Source of the DNA: Phycisphaeraceae bacterium
Lineage (GTDB): Bacteria; Planctomycetota; Phycisphaerae; Phycisphaerales; UBA1924
Assembly: GCA_015200025.1 (NCBI GenBank)
Contig: CP054186.1
Span: forward strand, 186,001 to 250,000
DNA length: 64,000 nt
Direction: 5' to 3'
Shown here: positions 62,557-64,000 of the stretch, one piece after another
Layout: every line of letters starts with the position of its first letter
How positions within the stretch are numbered: position 1 is the first letter of the stretch
The notes under the pieces: model-generated
What the model was told of the DNA's origin: nothing
Databases searched by the model: none
Seen by the model: only the letters and a program-made list of their open reading frames with translations
Translations under genes and position numbers: made by a program

Positions 62557-63867
62557 TCACGTCGTCCATTTCATCGCGCGGACGCCGACCACCCACCCCG
62601 CGGCCCCGAACCCGATCAGGACCACGCACGGCAGGGCCATCTCGCCCGGCGAGAACCCACGCCACAACGCCCCCTCGATCGCCCGCGTCGCCCACGTGAA
62701 TGGGCTGATCATCCCGGCCGTCTGCATCCACCCCGGGAGCATGAACAAGGGGACCGTGCCCCCTCCGATCATGGTCAGGATCAGGATCAGAGCCCGCCCG
62801 AATCCCTCGGCCCCCGGCCCGGTCTGGCTGATCCCCGCGACGAACATCATGACGCCCGCGAACCCGACCGACGAACACAGGACGGCGAGGCCCATCATCG
62901 CCCAGGCGGACGGGCCGTCGAGGCGGATCCCGAACACGAGCATCCCGAACCCCAGCAGCATGGCTTGGACGAGCAGACAGGCGACGAAGCAGGCCAGGGC
63001 CTTGCCGAGAAGGATGGTGCCGCGCGAGATCGGGGCGGTGGTGAGGCGTACGAGCGTGCCCCGCGTGCGTTCGTGCGCGAGCGAGACGCCGAAGCCCATC
63101 ACGCAGCCCATCAAACCCCAGACGATGCCCTGGGGGAACGAGACCTCGTACGAGTTTTTGGGACGCCCCGCGAGGTCCCGCGTCAACTCCTCCACCTTCA
63201 CGTCCACCGGCGAGAACCCCCCCACTCCCCCTCCCTCCCCCGCCCTTCCACTCTCATCCGGCGCGGCATCATCGGCGGATTCCATGCGTTCGTAGAACAC
63301 GCCCAGATCGTCCAGCAGGGTGCCCAGGGCCTCGCCGCGCGGGCCGGCGACCGGCTCGCGCGCCAGCCGATCCCGCGCGAGGGCGAGCCGGTCACGCCAG
63401 CCCTCGCCGGAGAAGAGGCCGGTCATCCGGCGGAACGCGATCTCGTTGAGTTTGCCCGTCAGCAGCCCCGCCTCGGCGCGGCGTGACGGATCGACCTTCG
63501 CCCGGATCGGGAGCGACCGGCCCGCGAACAGCCCGTCGGAGGCCTCGCCGAAACCCTCGGGGAGGAAGACCAACGCCGTCGTCTTCCCCTGACGCACGAG
63601 CGATTCGGCCTGCCCCATGGACATGGGCCCGCCCACCGCGAGGGCCTCATCGGCCCGGAGTGACTCGACGAACGCCAGCGAGGCCGGCGTCCGGTCCTCG
63701 TCGACGACGGCGACGGTCATCCGCCCCCGCCCCTCGCCGCCGCCCCCGAAAATGCTCCCGAAGAACATCGCGAACAGCAGCGGGAACACGAACACGAAGA
63801 ACGCGTTGACGCGGTCCCGCAGGAGCAGGCGGAGGTCGTTCATCGCGATGGACAGCGCGGGGCTCAT
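62557..63867 (-). CDS. ABC-2 type transporter permease
   Basis: A 436-residue exporter permease. One transmembrane helix at about 23-42 (AFFVFVFPLLFAMFFGSIFG) is followed by a large periplasmic domain of about 210 residues and then five more helices (about 245-435) with the ABC-2 signature (LVRLTTAPISRGTILLGKALA). The layout matches NatB/YhhJ-type exporters. A Gly-rich insert near residue 210 is encoded by the C-rich tract at 63216. Its ATG overlaps the stop of the upstream ATPase gene by four bases (ATGA), so the pair is translationally coupled. Substrate unknown (antibiotic, sodium or lipid export in relatives). Confidence 0.9.
   Translation of the reverse strand: MSPALSIAMNDLRLLLRDRVNAFFVFVFPLLFAMFFGSIFGGGGEGRGRMTVAVVDEDRTPASLAFVESLRADEALAVGGPMSMGQAESLVRQGKTTALVFLPEGFGEASDGLFAGRSLPIRAKVDPSRRAEAGLLTGKLNEIAFRRMTGLFSGEGWRDRLALARDRLAREPVAGPRGEALGTLLDDLGVFYERMESADDAAPDESGRAGEGGGVGGFSPVDVKVEELTRDLAGRPKNSYEVSFPQGIVWGLMGCVMGFGVSLAHERTRGTLVRLTTAPISRGTILLGKALACFVACLLVQAMLLGFGMLVFGIRLDGPSAWAMMGLAVLCSSVGFAGVMMFVAGISQTGPGAEGFGRALILILTMIGGGTVPLFMLPGWMQTAGMISPFTWATRAIEGALWRGFSPGEMALPCVVLIGFGAAGWVVGVRAMKWTT
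63216..63249. repeat. C-rich microrepeat inside the ABC-2 permease
   Basis: CCCCCCCACTCCCCCTCCCTCCCCCGCCC. The coding strand gives the insert GRAGEGGGVGGFS in the periplasmic domain. A looser relative of the tracts at 14161 and 28741. Confidence 0.45.
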
Positions 63868-64000
63868 GCGTCGCGGAGGCTCCGGCCCGTCAGGGTGAGA
63901 AAGACCGTTTCGAGGTCGGGGCGATCGACACGGACGGCGGTGATGTCGCCGCCCGAGGCCATCGCCTCGCGGAGCGTCCTCGCCGGGTCCTTCGTGGGGA
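63864..64000 (-). CDS. ABC transporter ATP-binding protein, C-terminal fragment (cut by window edge)
   Basis: Only the last 45 or so residues are visible, ending ETVFLTLTGRSLRDA. This is the typical C-terminus of ABC-2 exporter ATPases (the 'LEDVFLxLTGR' motif). The nucleotide-binding motifs lie outside the window. The stop overlaps the permease ATG (ATGA), confirming the exporter pair. Confidence 0.85.
   Translation of the reverse strand, partial: PTKDPARTLREAMASGGDITAVRVDRPDLETVFLTLTGRSLRDA

Noticed and set aside
1..64000. tRNA, rRNA, CRISPR arrays, insertion sequences and prophage genes
   Set aside because: No TPsiC-like GTTCGA arms in context, no spaced direct repeats and no transposase, integrase or capsid motifs were recognised in any frame; a covariance-model scan would be needed to exclude small RNAs.

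Overview
The window is very GC-rich, densely coded chromosomal DNA. It most likely comes from a planctomycete of the class Phycisphaerae. The basis for this is seven secreted proteins ending in the paired Ca-loop 'GC-type dockerin' cassette (DFNGDGFxDFFDLDAY ... GC), a membrane protein with the CPRCxYDLRG-type zinc ribbon, a planctomycete-style prepilin (FTLIELLVVIAIIALLIAIL), an OprB-type porin and a GspD/GspE pair. The last two imply a didermic envelope. Placement is by family knowledge, not by a search. No rRNA, tRNA, CRISPR array, insertion sequence or phage gene was recognised.

Layout. 0-4.3 kb: 3' part of a phosphohexomutase, a Gly-rich micro-ORF, a secreted thioredoxin-like protein and a Y-family DNA polymerase. 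4.4-15.2 kb: housekeeping genes (uvrB, nadC-birA, ilvE, otsA, pheT) with one secreted NxxGxxAF-repeat protein. 15.4-24.4 kb: five consecutive plus-strand genes for secreted dockerin-tailed proteins (two repeat proteins, two tandem paralogues with a P-domain-like start, one extracellular nuclease/phosphatase-like enzyme). 24.5-29.1 kb: gspD-gspE. 29.3-39.2 kb: BtuF-like protein, orphan rplU, an ECF sigma/anti-sigma-like pair with secreted and membrane companions, glyA, a prepilin, rpe and a small unknown gene. 39.2-46.1 kb: SOUL-type protein, sucC without sucD, an unknown gene coupled to an OtsB-GH15 fusion, and a Tat-exported phosphoesterase.

46.1-51.7 kb holds the most distinctive system: a four-gene minus-strand cassette with a WXG100-like protein, a 336-residue coiled-coil protein, a second tiny helical protein and a 1305-residue membrane-anchored FtsK/EssC-like ATPase. 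It looks like a stripped-down type VII-like secretion or surface-assembly module in a bacterium with an outer membrane. Directly upstream, behind its own terminator, is a seventh dockerin-tailed protein whose reading frame is broken at a G7 tract.

54.3-59.4 kb is a sugar-use island (two MalF/MalG-type permeases, a short GH2 beta-mannosidase-like enzyme, an OprB porin). It is followed by a beta-ureidopropionase-like amidohydrolase, a cupin, an alpha/beta-hydrolase and an ABC-2 exporter (permease plus the 3' end of its ATPase) cut by the window edge.

Themes: trehalose-6-phosphate chemistry is split between otsA (11.6 kb) and the OtsB-GH15 fusion (42.4 kb). The secretion components (gspD/E, prepilin, FtsK/WXG cassette, dockerin tails) point to an organism that invests heavily in surface proteins. 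C-rich microrepeats (core CCCCCACCTCCCCCAC on the plus strand) occur inside several unrelated minus-strand genes, where they encode Gly-rich inserts.
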